5,201 nucleotides of DNA. It comes from CAZUZS01 sp964624795 (GTDB lineage Bacteria; Calditrichota; Calditrichia; RBG-13-44-9). Of this stretch, positions 5,128 to 5,201 are shown piece after piece. How positions within the stretch are numbered: the first letter of the stretch is position 1; the number at the start of each line of letters is the position of its first letter. The DNA is taken from NCBI GenBank assembly GCA_964624795.1, contig CAZUZS010000152.1, forward strand, positions 1 through 5,201. The letters run 5' to 3'. The notes under the pieces were generated by a model. The model saw only the letters and a list, made by a program, of their open reading frames with translations. It was not told the origin of the DNA and did not search any database. The position numbers and the translations under genes are program-made.

Positions 5128-5201
5128 CTAATGATGCGAACCGGTATATTTCTTCTCCCCGGCGGTGATTTTGATGGGAAGCTGGTTCTGTTCCGGGGGC
5201 A
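5128..5201 (-). CDS. C-terminal end of an unidentified gene (partial, right edge)
   Basis: Reading in from the right edge on the minus strand, one frame gives PPEQNQLPIKITAGEKKYTG then SHH and TAG at 5128-5130. The composition and codon use (mostly C or G in third position) fit a real protein tail. Only 23 residues are seen and I do not recognise a family. The other two minus-strand frames are also open here for at least as long, so the choice rests on how protein-like the sequence is. Confidence 0.4.
   Translation of the reverse strand, partial: PPEQNQLPIKITAGEKKYTGSHH

Noticed and set aside
5131..5201. Plus-strand gene start (MMRTGIFLLPGGDF) at the right edge
   Set aside because: No ribosome site precedes it and all other genes run on the minus strand, although too little sequence is present to exclude it fully.

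Overview
All supported genes in this window lie on the minus strand, so transcription runs from right to left. The organism is a bacterium of medium GC content with clear Shine-Dalgarno sites (AGGAG-type ahead of three genes) and AT-rich intergenic DNA. The export-ABC pair looks most like versions from the FCB/Calditrichota side of the tree, but that placement is an impression, not a result. Strong Shine-Dalgarno sites argue against a typical Bacteroidetes.

Layout from right to left. The right edge (about 5128-5201) probably holds the last 23 codons of an unidentified gene. About 330 bp of non-coding DNA with inverted repeats follows. Next comes a secreted, 180-residue DUF1579-like protein (4259-4801). 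A 100-bp gap with a tight hairpin separates it from an ABC exporter made of an ATPase (3186-4154) and an ABC-2 type permease (2057-3163), which are 22 bp apart and surely one unit. A 444-bp gap follows. It has a good sigma-70-like promoter whose -35 box lies inside one copy of a 10-bp direct repeat, and a candidate 51-codon leader ORF. Then comes a small NTF2/SnoaL-fold protein (1178-1612). Between it and katG lies a decayed small gene (891-1103) that resembles a short zinc-ribbon protein but carries two in-frame TGA stops. Very AT-rich DNA precedes katG, the catalase-peroxidase, of which the first 222 codons are present (it runs off the left edge).

How the genes work together: only the ATPase and permease form a clear functional unit, an exporter with unknown substrate. 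The DUF1579-like gene may be co-transcribed with them. katG (peroxide defence) and the NTF2-like gene appear to be separate transcription units. I see no rRNA, tRNA, CRISPR array, insertion sequence or phage gene, and no convincing new defence or mobile system. The most unusual points are the decayed zinc-ribbon-like gene and the promoter/leader arrangement ahead of the NTF2-like gene.
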